From JAEHDI01 sp035455185 (GTDB lineage Bacteria > Acidobacteriota > Terriglobia > Bryobacterales > Bryobacteraceae): a stretch of DNA of 6,517 nucleotides. Location: positions 1 to 6,517 of the forward strand of contig DATIFQ010000518.1 of assembly GCA_035455185.1 (NCBI GenBank), in the 5' to 3' direction. The notes under the pieces were generated by a model. It saw only the letters and a list, made by a program, of their open reading frames with translations. It was not told the origin of the DNA and did not search any database. How positions within the stretch are numbered: position 1 is the first letter of the stretch; the number at the start of each line of letters is the position of its first letter. The position numbers and the translations under genes were made by a program. Below are positions 1 to 6,087 of this stretch, piece by piece.

Positions 1-1146
1 GAACCAAGCCCCGTATTTCTCGGTACCCATTTTGTACTCCTGGTACCGCCCTGGGTCACGGACACAAGAGGCGAAGTGCAGCATGTAGACAAAGCCGAAC
101 CCACCTGAGATGTGTACGGTGGTCGGCATGTTTGCCACGTCGGCCATGTGCGCGACCCGTATGGAGCGGATCATGCCACCGTAATAGTGCAGGTCCGGTT
201 GCACGATGTCGACGCCCCGGTTGGCGATCATCCAGCGGAAGCGCCACTCACTGTATTCCTGTTCGCCGCCGGCGACGGGAATTGTTAGCGCGTCGGCTAC
301 TTTCTTCGTGTCTTCGAGATGATCGAACGGGCACGGCTCCTCGTAGTAGACAGCCTTGATCTCCTCGAGCATCCGCCCCACTTCGATGGCCTTCGGGGGA
401 TCGTAGGAGCTGTTGGAATCCGCGTGAATGTCGATCGCGTCGCCGAACGTCTTGCGGACGAGCGGGATCAGCGTCTCGGTGCGCCCCGGCATCGCGTCTG
501 CATTCCGGCTCATCCGGCCCCCGATCCGGAACTTCAACGCTTTCGCCTTGGACTTCTCGAGTAAGCCGCGCAAGTTTTCGATCTCCTGTTCCGGAGTCGT
601 GTCTCGCCGGCCACTGGCCACGTAGAATGCGATCTCGCGGCGCACGATATCGCCGAACAGCGCACCCATCGGCTTTCGTGCGATCCGCCCGAGCATGTCG
701 AGGATGGCGAACTCCACCCACGCCTGCGGGCTCCAAAAGGCGAGTCCATAGAGCTTGTAGTTGCTCTGCCAGCGGTAGAGTTCCCACAGCAGGTTCTCGA
801 GATCGCGAGCGTCCTTTCCGATGAAGAACGGGATCACAAGCTGGTTCAGGATGGGGTGTAGATGCTCTGCGCGCGGGGGGTTCGTCAGCGACACGCCCTC
901 GGCTCCATCCTTCGACCGCACGTGGACGAAATACTCCCGGTCTTTCTTCAGCAGCCGGATGGAATCGATCACCACGGGCGACGTGAGCCCGTCGCGTTTC
1001 AACACAGGCGTAGTCAGCGCCCGGTCCAGATCTTCCGGGCTTGGCCCTTCCGTTCTCCTCGCGCCCTTCTCGGGTGCGCGCCCGCACCCGGAACCCAGCG
1101 CGACGGCTCCGGCACCGGCCAGGAACTTCCTACGATCCAATCGCAT
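1..1146 (-). CDS. Exported mandelate racemase/muconate lactonizing enzyme family protein (enolase superfamily), 3' end cut by the window
   Basis: I translated this frame directly: 382 codons are open from an ATG at 1146 to the window edge, with no stop. The ATG follows GGAGG at 1155-1159 with 8 bases between. The N-terminus is a twin-arginine leader (RRKFLAGAGAVALGSGC, residues 5-21) ending at a Cys; Gly rather than Leu at -3 makes the lipobox imperfect. A capping domain lies at about 55-170 and the barrel follows. Mandelate-racemase-subgroup catalytic positions are present: K205-F206-R207 (a KxR form of the KxK motif), metal ligands D243 (HADSN), E269 (YEEP) and E295 (GGE), and the His-Asp dyad D318 (QPD) and H345 (TVHISGG). 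Known members abstract the alpha proton of hydroxy acids, and many are sugar-acid dehydratases; the substrate cannot be told here. The leader suggests action outside the cytoplasm. It lies after the aldolase terminator and so probably has its own promoter. Only the C-terminal capping segment should be missing. Confidence 0.9.
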   Translation of the reverse strand, partial: MRLDRRKFLAGAGAVALGSGCGRAPEKGARRTEGPSPEDLDRALTTPVLKRDGLTSPVVIDSIRLLKKDREYFVHVRSKDGAEGVSLTNPPRAEHLHPILNQLVIPFFIGKDARDLENLLWELYRWQSNYKLYGLAFWSPQAWVEFAILDMLGRIARKPMGALFGDIVRREIAFYVASGRRDTTPEQEIENLRGLLEKSKAKALKFRIGGRMSRNADAMPGRTETLIPLVRKTFGDAIDIHADSNSSYDPPKAIEVGRMLEEIKAVYYEEPCPFDHLEDTKKVADALTIPVAGGEQEYSEWRFRWMIANRGVDIVQPDLHYYGGMIRSIRVAHMADVANMPTTVHISGGFGFVYMLHFASCVRDPGRYQEYKMGTEKYGAWF

Positions 1147-1176
1147 TCGTATTTCCTCCCGATAACAGCCATTCAG

Positions 1177-1205
1177 CGTACATCGGCAACGTTGCCCGAA
1201 GTCAA
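1177..1205 (-). promoter_or_regulatory. Candidate sigma-70-type promoter for the mandelate-racemase-family gene
   Basis: On the minus strand TTGACT (1205-1200) matches the -35 consensus at five of six bases. A 17-base spacer separates it from TGTACG (1182-1177), a weak -10 with three of six matches. A start about seven bases further on would give a leader of roughly 25 bases containing the GGAGG ribosome site. The aldolase terminator just upstream makes a promoter in this gap necessary, which supports the placement. The weak -10 keeps confidence low. Confidence 0.35.
1185..1196. promoter_or_regulatory. Perfect 12-bp palindrome in the promoter spacer, LacI/GalR-type operator candidate
   Basis: GGCAACGTTGCC is a perfect palindrome centred on CG. 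LacI/GalR-family operators typically have a central CG flanked by A/T-rich half-sites, and AACGTT centres are common among them. It fits wholly inside the 17-base spacer of the candidate promoter at 1177-1205, where a bound repressor would block RNA polymerase. The neighbouring gene is probably a sugar-acid enzyme, which suits carbohydrate-responsive control. No regulator gene is in the window, so the assignment is inference. Confidence 0.35.
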
Positions 1206-1223
1206 GTGTGGGAATCGAGGCGG

Positions 1224-1260
1224 GTAAGAAAGGAACAGCCGGGGCGGGGCGCCCCGGCTG
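1224..1260 (-). terminator. Intrinsic terminator of the aldolase gene
   Basis: A perfect 10-bp GC-rich stem has arms at 1251-1260 and 1236-1245 and a 5-base loop at 1246-1250. In the minus-strand transcript it starts 26 bases after the aldolase stop codon and is followed by the pyrimidine-rich tract TTCCTTTCTTACC. Stem and tail fit a Rho-independent terminator on the minus strand. On the plus strand the stem is followed by CAAACC, with no T-tract. Confidence 0.8.
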
Positions 1261-1286
1261 CAAACCTCAAGGACTAAGGAAATGGC

Positions 1287-2306
1287 TCAGTTGCCGTTCT
1301 TGTAACGCTTCGCCATTTCGGCGAGCGGCAACGGCGCGTAGTCGCCGGCGTGACCAGCCTGGCCGAACTCCTGCATGCGTTGAGCCACGACCTTCTTCAT
1401 AGCTTCGCGGGCAGGCTTCAGATAGTCGCGGGGGTCGAACTTTTCGGGCGTCTCGATAAACACCTTGCGGATGGCGCCGGTGATGGCGAGCCGGTTATCG
1501 GTATCGACATTGATCTTGCGCACGCCGTTCTTGATGCCCAACTGGATTTCCTCGACCGGAACGCCCCAGGTCGGCCTCAGCTTGCCGCCGTACTGGTTGA
1601 TGATGTCCTGCAAATCCTTGGGCACGCTCGAGGAGCCGTGCATTACGAGGTGCGTAGTCGGCAGCCGCTTGTGGATCTCAATCAGACGATCCATCTTTAG
1701 GACTGCACCGTCGGGCTTGCGGGTGAACTTGTACGCGCCGTGGCTGGTGCCGATGGCGATGGCGAGCGCATCGAGGCCGGTCTGTTTGACGAACTCTACA
1801 GCCTGGTCCGGGTCGGTGATGTGCTCGAGGCCGGAGCCGCCTGCGCCATGGCCGTCTTCAATGCCGCCCAGCACGCCAATCTCGCCTTCCACCGTTACGC
1901 CCTTCGCGTGTGCCGTCTCGACGACTTCACGCGTGACCTTCACGTTGTGCTCGAAGCTGGAGGGAGTTTTGCCATCCTCCATCAGCGAGCCGTCCATCAT
2001 GACGCTGGTGAAGCCCATGTCGATAGCAGACTTGCAGGTGGCGACGCTGTTGCCGTGGTCGAGGTGCAGCACGACCGGGATCTCCGGGTACAGTTCAACA
2101 GCAGCGAGCATGAGGTGATACAGGAAACGGTCCTGCGAGTACGAGCGTGCTCCGCGGCTGGCCTGGATGATAACCGGGGATTTCGTCTCGCGGGCAGCCT
2201 CCATGATCGCCTGGATCTGCTCCATGTTGTTCACGTTAAAAGCGCCGACACCGTAACCGCCCTTGGCGGCCTCATCAAGAAGCTGGCGCATGGACACTAG
2301 AGGCAT
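1287..2306 (-). CDS. fba: Class II fructose-1,6-bisphosphate aldolase, Calvin-cycle subtype
   Basis: This 339-residue protein is close to the usual length of about 345 for the type B (Calvin-subtype) class II aldolases. It reversibly splits fructose 1,6-bisphosphate into dihydroxyacetone phosphate and glyceraldehyde 3-phosphate in the cytoplasm, using a divalent metal, usually zinc. Visible motifs are the N-terminal AFNVNNMEQ (22-30), catalytic D83 with metal ligand H84 in HLDHGN, E142 in EGEIG, metal ligands H189 (GTSHGAYKF) and H223 (MHGSSS), the phosphate-binding Ser run 225-227, and NVDTD (266-270). The long RPTWGVPVEEIQLGIKNG segment (244-261) is characteristic of the Calvin subtype. The ATG has AAGGAG at 2315-2320, 8 bases upstream. 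Despite the subtype name there is no carbon-fixation gene nearby, so a glycolytic or gluconeogenic role is more likely. It may have its own promoter in the 156-base gap after leuA. Confidence 0.97.
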   Translation of the reverse strand: MPLVSMRQLLDEAAKGGYGVGAFNVNNMEQIQAIMEAARETKSPVIIQASRGARSYSQDRFLYHLMLAAVELYPEIPVVLHLDHGNSVATCKSAIDMGFTSVMMDGSLMEDGKTPSSFEHNVKVTREVVETAHAKGVTVEGEIGVLGGIEDGHGAGGSGLEHITDPDQAVEFVKQTGLDALAIAIGTSHGAYKFTRKPDGAVLKMDRLIEIHKRLPTTHLVMHGSSSVPKDLQDIINQYGGKLRPTWGVPVEEIQLGIKNGVRKINVDTDNRLAITGAIRKVFIETPEKFDPRDYLKPAREAMKKVVAQRMQEFGQAGHAGDYAPLPLAEMAKRYKNGN

Positions 2307-2336
2307 AATTAGGACTCCTTCCTGGGAACTGCGGAT

Positions 2337-2378
2337 TTAATACTTCAGCTTATCACGATCCGGATGTGGGCATCCGAA
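2337..2378 (-). promoter_or_regulatory. Possible -10 element and upstream hairpin in the leader of the aldolase gene
   Basis: In the 156-base gap before the aldolase, the minus strand holds TATTAA (2342-2337), matching the -10 consensus at four of six bases; transcription from it would give a leader of about 24 bases. Just upstream is an inverted repeat, CGGATG-CATCCG (2361-2366 and 2371-2376), extendable on the minus strand through a G-T wobble to 2359-2378. No good -35 is visible 17 bases upstream of TATTAA. No T-run follows the hairpin, so it is not a terminator. Confidence 0.2.
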
Positions 2379-2408
2379 AGCGGTAGGTTCTCTCCGAATC
2401 CGGCTTCT

Positions 2409-2443
2409 CCGGCACACAGCTTCACACTTCCCACGTGCGCCGG
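2409..2443 (-). repeat. Imperfect inverted repeat shortly after the leuA stop codon
   Basis: On the minus strand CCGGCGCAC (2443-2435) can pair with GTGTGCCGG (2417-2409) as nine base pairs, one a G-T wobble, around a 17-base loop. It starts about 20 bases after the leuA stop. There is no T-tract after it, so it could stabilise the leuA 3' end or act as a weak or factor-dependent termination site, but it is not a convincing intrinsic terminator. Confidence 0.25.
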
Positions 2444-2462
2444 CAACACGCTGCTCCTGTAC

Positions 2463-4001
2463 TCACCCGGCGAAGCCGGCCAGCTTGTTGAGCCCGTCTA
2501 CAAACGCCCTGGCGCTGGCTTCGATCACGTCGGTTGACGCGCCTCGGCCCATGACTCTCCGCCCGGCCGCTTCGAGGTTTACGGTCACTTCACCCATAGC
2601 TTCGGTGCCGCTGGTGACCGCGCGAATCTCATAGCGAACCAGGTTGGCCGAGCTGCCGGCCACTTGGGAGATCGCTTTGCAGGCGGCGTCCACCGGGCCG
2701 TCCCCGACGGCGGCGCCTTCCCTCAAATCTCCCCGGACGCGCAGCCTCACAGTCGCCGTCGGAATCGCGGACGTGCCGCTGTAAATGTGCAGGTACTCGA
2801 GTTGGTAGGTCTCCGGAACCGGGTGGATCTCGTCGTGCAAAATCGCGACCAGGTCTTCGTCGAACACTTCCTGCTTCTTGTCGGCCAGGCGAAGGAAGCG
2901 CTGATACGTCAGGTCGAGTTCGCCCTGCGAAAGTGCATAGCCGAGTTTCTCCAGGCGATCACGCAGACCGTGCCGCCCGGTCCGGGCCGTCAGCACCACC
3001 CGGCTATCGGAGAATCCGACGTCTTCGGGGCGCATGATCTCGTACGTCTCTCGCTGCTTCAGGAAACCGTCAACGTGGATCCCGGAGCTGTGGGAAAACG
3101 CGTTGCCTCCGACGACCGCCTTGTTCGGCGGAACGGCCATGCCGAGCATGTCGGCGACCAGGCGGCTGGTTCGGCAGAATTCGGTGGTGTTGATGCCGGT
3201 GACGACGCGGAAGTAGTCGCCGCGGGTTCGGATCGCCATCACGACCTCTTCAAGAGCCGCGTTTCCGGCCCGTTCGCCGACTCCGTTGATCGTACCCTCC
3301 ACCTGCCGCGCGCCGTTGGCGACTCCGGCGAGCGAATTGGCGACCGCCAACCCAAGATCGTCGTGGCAGTGGACGCTGATGGTGGAACGGCTGATATTCG
3401 GGACGTTCTCCGTGATGGACCGGATCAGAGCGCCGAACTGTTCCGGGACCGTGTAGCCCGTGGTATCGGGGATGTTGACGACCGTGGCCCCGGCGCCGAT
3501 GGCTGCCTGGAGCATCTCGCACAGGTACGCGGGCTCGGCACGGCCGGCATCCTCCGCATAGAACTCGACATCGTCGGTGTAGGAACGGGCGAGTTTTACG
3601 GCATCGATGGCCATTTGCACGAGCGTGGCTCTCTTTTCATCGAGCGTCGTCCCGTACTTTTCATCGCGGAACTTGCCCATGATGTGAATGTCCGAAACGC
3701 CAATGCCCGTGTGGATGCGCGGTCGTTTCGCCTTGGCCAGCGCCTTTCCGCAGGCCTCGATGTCGCTCGCCACGGCGCGCGAGAGGGCGCAAATGGCCGG
3801 TCCCTCGATCTCGGTCGAGATCAACTGAACGGCCACGAAGTCCTCGGGCGAGGACGCCGGATAGCCGGCCTCGATGATGTCGACGTTGAGCCGGGCCAAT
3901 TGCCTGGCGATCGTCAGTTTCTCTCTGCTTCCGAGCCGCGTGCCGGCCGCCTGTTCGCCGTCCCTCAGCGTCGTATCGAATATGGCTACTTTGTCGCTCA
4001 T
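2463..4001 (-). CDS. leuA: 2-isopropylmalate synthase
   Basis: This 512-residue protein has the usual length of bacterial LeuA and condenses acetyl-CoA with 2-oxoisovalerate in the first committed step of leucine synthesis. The catalytic barrel carries DTTLRDGEQ (9-17, metal ligand D14), EAGYPASSPEDF (44-55), the metal-binding HCHDDLG (H211, H213) and NGVGERAGNAALEEV (239-253). The segment HSSGIHVDGFLKQRETYEIM (304-323) marks the linker seen in isopropylmalate synthases. The C-terminal regulatory domain that binds leucine lies at about 395-512, with GDGPVDA (433-439) and GRGASTDVIEASARAFVDGL (485-504). Its presence implies feedback inhibition by leucine. These motifs favour LeuA over citramalate or homocitrate synthase. 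The ATG follows AAGGA (4013-4009) by 7 bases. The gene starts 53 bases after the epimerase stop without an obvious terminator, so read-through is plausible. No leucine leader peptide is visible. Confidence 0.96.
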   Translation of the reverse strand: MSDKVAIFDTTLRDGEQAAGTRLGSREKLTIARQLARLNVDIIEAGYPASSPEDFVAVQLISTEIEGPAICALSRAVASDIEACGKALAKAKRPRIHTGIGVSDIHIMGKFRDEKYGTTLDEKRATLVQMAIDAVKLARSYTDDVEFYAEDAGRAEPAYLCEMLQAAIGAGATVVNIPDTTGYTVPEQFGALIRSITENVPNISRSTISVHCHDDLGLAVANSLAGVANGARQVEGTINGVGERAGNAALEEVVMAIRTRGDYFRVVTGINTTEFCRTSRLVADMLGMAVPPNKAVVGGNAFSHSSGIHVDGFLKQRETYEIMRPEDVGFSDSRVVLTARTGRHGLRDRLEKLGYALSQGELDLTYQRFLRLADKKQEVFDEDLVAILHDEIHPVPETYQLEYLHIYSGTSAIPTATVRLRVRGDLREGAAVGDGPVDAACKAISQVAGSSANLVRYEIRAVTSGTEAMGEVTVNLEAAGRRVMGRGASTDVIEASARAFVDGLNKLAGFAG

Positions 4002-4006
4002 CGTAC

Positions 4007-4019
4007 CGTCCTTGGGACG
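4007..4019 (-). promoter_or_regulatory. leuA: Small hairpin that includes the leuA ribosome binding site
   Basis: In the minus-strand transcript CGTCC (4019-4015) can pair with GGACG (4011-4007) around the loop CAA. The Shine-Dalgarno AAGGA spans 4013-4009, so part of it lies in the 3' arm. The stem is only five base pairs, so its effect on translation may be slight. I list it because it covers the only ribosome site for leuA. Confidence 0.25.
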
Positions 4020-4047
4020 ATTCTATCGCTCGTTAGCGCGTGCGGGG

Positions 4048-4075
4048 CTGGGCCTCACGCCCGCTTCAGGCCCAG
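4048..4075 (-). repeat. Inverted repeat spanning the epimerase stop codon
   Basis: CTGGGCC (4048-4054) and GGCCCAG (4069-4075) form a perfect 7-bp stem with a 14-base loop containing the last codons and the TGA of the epimerase gene. No T-tract follows on the minus strand, so it does not look like a terminator. It leaves co-transcription of the epimerase and leuA open. Confidence 0.3.
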
Positions 4076-5134
4076 ACCCGGGCGGTCGGGCAGAACCAGC
4101 TTTCCGTTTACCACCTTCACGCCCGAGTAAGGGTCGTTGGCGATCAGCAGGTTTCCGTCGAGGTCGGCATAGTCCACTAATGGGGAAAGGTGCGCCGCCG
4201 CGGTCACGCCGATCGAGCTTTCAATCATGCAGCCCAGCATCGTCTTCAAGCCCAGCGACTTTGCGATCTCGATCATCCGGAACGCTTCCAGCATTCCGCC
4301 GCACTTCATCAGCTTGATGTTGACGCCGTCGTAGGCGGTTGCGAGCTTCGGGATGTCCGCCGGGTGCAGGCACGCCTCGTCCGCGATGATCGGGATGTGG
4401 ACACGGTCCCGCACCCATCGGATATCGTCGATCATCGCCGCCGGCATCGGCTGCTCGACGAACTCCACTCCCTGCGACTCCAGCCAGTTGATCTTCCGGA
4501 CCGCCTCTTCCCTGTCTTTCCAGCCCTCGTTAGCGTCGACGCGCAGCGGCTTCTTCGTTACGCTGCGCACGGCTTCGATGGTCGCTTCGTCGGTATCGAG
4601 ACCGACCTTGATCTTGAGCACGGGAAACGCTTCGGCCTCCCGCACCTTCTGCCGTGTAACTTCCGGCGTGTCGATACCGATCGTGAACGTAGTCACCGGG
4701 GCATCTCCAGGGTCCAGCCCAAAATGGCGGTATAGCGGGACGCCGAGCTTCTGTCCGATCCAGTCCATCACGGCGATGTCGATCGCGGCCTTGGCGGCGT
4801 ACTGTCCCTCGATGCGCCGGAACACCTCCGCCAGAAGCTTTGAAAAATACCAGGGATCGGCGGAACGGAGCAGGTCGGCGACCGACTGCACCGCTTTACG
4901 GGCGGAGTCGGCGTTCTCTTTGTAACGGACGATCGGCGCCGCCTCCCCGAAGCCCGTCACCCCGTCGCGCTTGAATCGCAGGTGCAGGTTGTCGCGATAG
5001 TCGCTCGATGACATCACCGTCGTCCACGTGTGCCGAAGCTTCAGACGCACGACCTCCGTACGAACTTCGGCGGACTCTGCCTGCCCCGGCCACGCAGCCA
5101 GGCCCGCCATGCCGATCAGATCCCGCCGCCTCAT
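4055..5134 (-). CDS. Dipeptide epimerase (L-Ala-D/L-Glu epimerase type) with a Tat-like leader
   Basis: The 359-residue reading starts at the ATG at 5134, chosen because GGAGG lies 5 bases upstream and the ATG overlaps the previous stop as ATGA. An in-frame extension to 5347 would run through the peptidase gene and has no family-like residues. The enzyme belongs to the muconate-lactonizing subgroup of the enolase superfamily. Visible are the catalytic KIK (K174, K176), metal ligands D200 (RVDANEGW), E227 (VEQP) and D252 (ADE), catalytic K274 (NIKLMK), and the D324-L325-D326 motif that in known dipeptide epimerases contacts the substrate amino group. The reaction would be 1,1-proton transfer at the second residue of a dipeptide, typically L-Ala-D-Glu to L-Ala-L-Glu in murein recycling. 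Residues 1-22 (MRRRDLIGMAGLAAWPGQAE onward) look like a short Tat signal, whereas E. coli and B. subtilis homologues are cytoplasmic. The 20s-loop sequence HTWTTVMSSSDY differs from the usual Ala-Glu epimerases, so other dipeptides are possible. Confidence 0.87.
   Translation of the reverse strand: MRRRDLIGMAGLAAWPGQAESAEVRTEVVRLKLRHTWTTVMSSSDYRDNLHLRFKRDGVTGFGEAAPIVRYKENADSARKAVQSVADLLRSADPWYFSKLLAEVFRRIEGQYAAKAAIDIAVMDWIGQKLGVPLYRHFGLDPGDAPVTTFTIGIDTPEVTRQKVREAEAFPVLKIKVGLDTDEATIEAVRSVTKKPLRVDANEGWKDREEAVRKINWLESQGVEFVEQPMPAAMIDDIRWVRDRVHIPIIADEACLHPADIPKLATAYDGVNIKLMKCGGMLEAFRMIEIAKSLGLKTMLGCMIESSIGVTAAAHLSPLVDYADLDGNLLIANDPYSGVKVVNGKLVLPDRPGLGLKRA
5131..5134 (-). other. ATGA stop/start overlap coupling the peptidase and epimerase genes
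   Basis: The epimerase ATG (5134-5132) overlaps the peptidase TGA (5133-5131) by two bases within a shared ATGA. The epimerase ribosome site GGAGG (5144-5140) lies inside the last codons of the peptidase. This is the classic layout for translational coupling and shows that the two genes share a transcript. Confidence 0.9.
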
Positions 5135-5988
5135 TTCAACCTCCGGCACGCCACCAGCAACCCGCTCCAGTGCGCCTCGTCGAGGCGGCTGATCTGGACC
5201 ACCGGACGCTCGTGTGTTGTCGCGTGAATGAATTCTCCCCCGCCGATGTACATTCCCGTGTGACTGATTTTCTCCGGCGAACTCCCGAAGTACAACAGGT
5301 CTCCCGGCCGGAGCTCGGGGCGGCCGACAGGCCGGAATCCTTCCCAACGCGCTTGCGGCCGGCTGTCCCGTGGAATGGTAACGCCCATCCGCCGGTAAAG
5401 CATTTGCGTGAAGCCGGAGCAGTCATACCCGAAGGTCGAGGTTCCGCCCCAGTAATATGGCAAGCCGAGGAACCGCTTTGCGAGCGCGATGGCGGCGTCC
5501 ACGTTCAATGGCATTGTCTCGAACGTTATGTCCCCTCGTTGCACCCACGCCCGCCGTCCATCCGGCAGCCGGATCTCAAGCCACCGTTCCTCGTCTCCGG
5601 TGACCTCTTCGGCGACTTCCAGTTTCGTCTCGAACGCAACCGTCAGGAGCGGCTTGTGCCGGGTAACATCCGGGTCACGGTACAGGTTTGCGAACATGTT
5701 TTCGACGCGCGCCACCAGGGTACCGGATGCATATGGTTTCTCTCCCTCCCGCAACCGGCGCATCGCCGACAGGCGGATCCAGCCCGGGTAGTCGTCCGGC
5801 GTCCGTATCTTCGCCCACTCTCCCCGTTCTTCGAGAACCGCCACCGTTGTGCCGTAAAGCGCCTGGGAGACGACATCGGCATTCTCGTCCGGACCGGAAT
5901 GCATGTCCGTCAACGGATGAATCAGTACCGCCTCGGAAATGGCCATAGTCAGCGCTAAGACGAACAGAGCATTCATTCTCAGACTCAC
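5131..5988 (-). CDS. Exported SH3b-NlpC/P60 peptidase, YkfC-like gamma-D-glutamyl-diamino acid endopeptidase
   Basis: The 285-residue protein starts with a hydrophobic signal segment (about 5-20, possible cut after SEA). Two SH3b-like domains follow (about 26-78 and 90-155), then an NlpC/P60 domain (about 163-283). Catalytic residues are C190 (YDCSGF), H243 (SHTGMYIG) and H255 (FIHAT). The spacings C+53 and C+65, and D208-S209 at C+18, equal those I recall for Bacillus cereus YkfC (C238, H291, H303, D256). Such enzymes cut between D-Glu and the diamino acid of murein peptides with a free N-terminal L-Ala, releasing L-Ala-gamma-D-Glu, which is the substrate class of the coupled downstream epimerase. 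In B. subtilis, ykfC likewise sits beside the epimerase gene ykfB. The start is a GTG at 5988 with no clear Shine-Dalgarno; an in-frame ATG at 5976 is the alternative, and an in-frame stop at 6007-6009 excludes a longer protein. Signal type and cleavage site are uncertain. Confidence 0.9.
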   Translation of the reverse strand: MSLRMNALFVLALTMAISEAVLIHPLTDMHSGPDENADVVSQALYGTTVAVLEERGEWAKIRTPDDYPGWIRLSAMRRLREGEKPYASGTLVARVENMFANLYRDPDVTRHKPLLTVAFETKLEVAEEVTGDEERWLEIRLPDGRRAWVQRGDITFETMPLNVDAAIALAKRFLGLPYYWGGTSTFGYDCSGFTQMLYRRMGVTIPRDSRPQARWEGFRPVGRPELRPGDLLYFGSSPEKISHTGMYIGGGEFIHATTHERPVVQISRLDEAHWSGLLVACRRLK

Positions 5989-5989
5989 T

Positions 5990-6003
5990 GCCGGGGGACC
6001 GGC
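5990..6003 (-). promoter_or_regulatory. Hairpin immediately upstream of the peptidase GTG start
   Basis: GCCGG (5990-5994) and CCGGC (5999-6003) form a 5-bp GC stem with a 4-base loop, ending one base before the GTG at 5988. It occupies the place where a Shine-Dalgarno would be expected, and none is seen. It may limit initiation at the GTG, or favour the ATG at 5976. Confidence 0.3.
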
Positions 6004-6053
6004 TGTTCACATATTAACCTTCGATAGCGGGAGTACATCACCCATTTTCAGTA

Positions 6054-6082
6054 TTGACCCACGGCCGACTTCAGGGTTAAGT
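6054..6082 (+). promoter_or_regulatory. Candidate plus-strand promoter upstream of the hairpin region
   Basis: TTGACC (6054-6059) matches five of six -35 bases. A 17-base spacer leads to TTAAGT (6077-6082), with three of six -10 matches. The predicted start at about 6088-6090 falls just before the first hairpin at 6092, which is why the pair is noted despite the weak -10. Confidence 0.3.
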
Positions 6083-6087
6083 AGACT

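Noticed and set aside
248..1087. A 279-codon minus-strand open frame inside the mandelate-racemase-family gene
   Set aside because: The product is Arg-rich with no motifs. Another minus-strand frame over the same bases reads through 382 codons with all enolase-superfamily catalytic residues.
2337..2462. Riboswitch or leader peptide between leuA and the aldolase gene
   Set aside because: No known riboswitch core and no short frame with Leu or other regulatory codon runs was seen; only short hairpins are present.
2664..4130. A 488-codon open frame on the plus strand, antisense to leuA and the end of the epimerase gene
   Set aside because: Its product has low-complexity Arg/Gly/Asp/Val composition and no recognisable domain, while the opposite strand encodes a full LeuA with all motifs. 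Long antisense frames are common in GC-rich genes.
5135..5347. A 71-residue N-terminal extension of the dipeptide epimerase
   Set aside because: It lies wholly within the peptidase gene, has no family similarity, and the ATG at 5134 has a good ribosome site, an ATGA overlap and a leader-like N-terminus.
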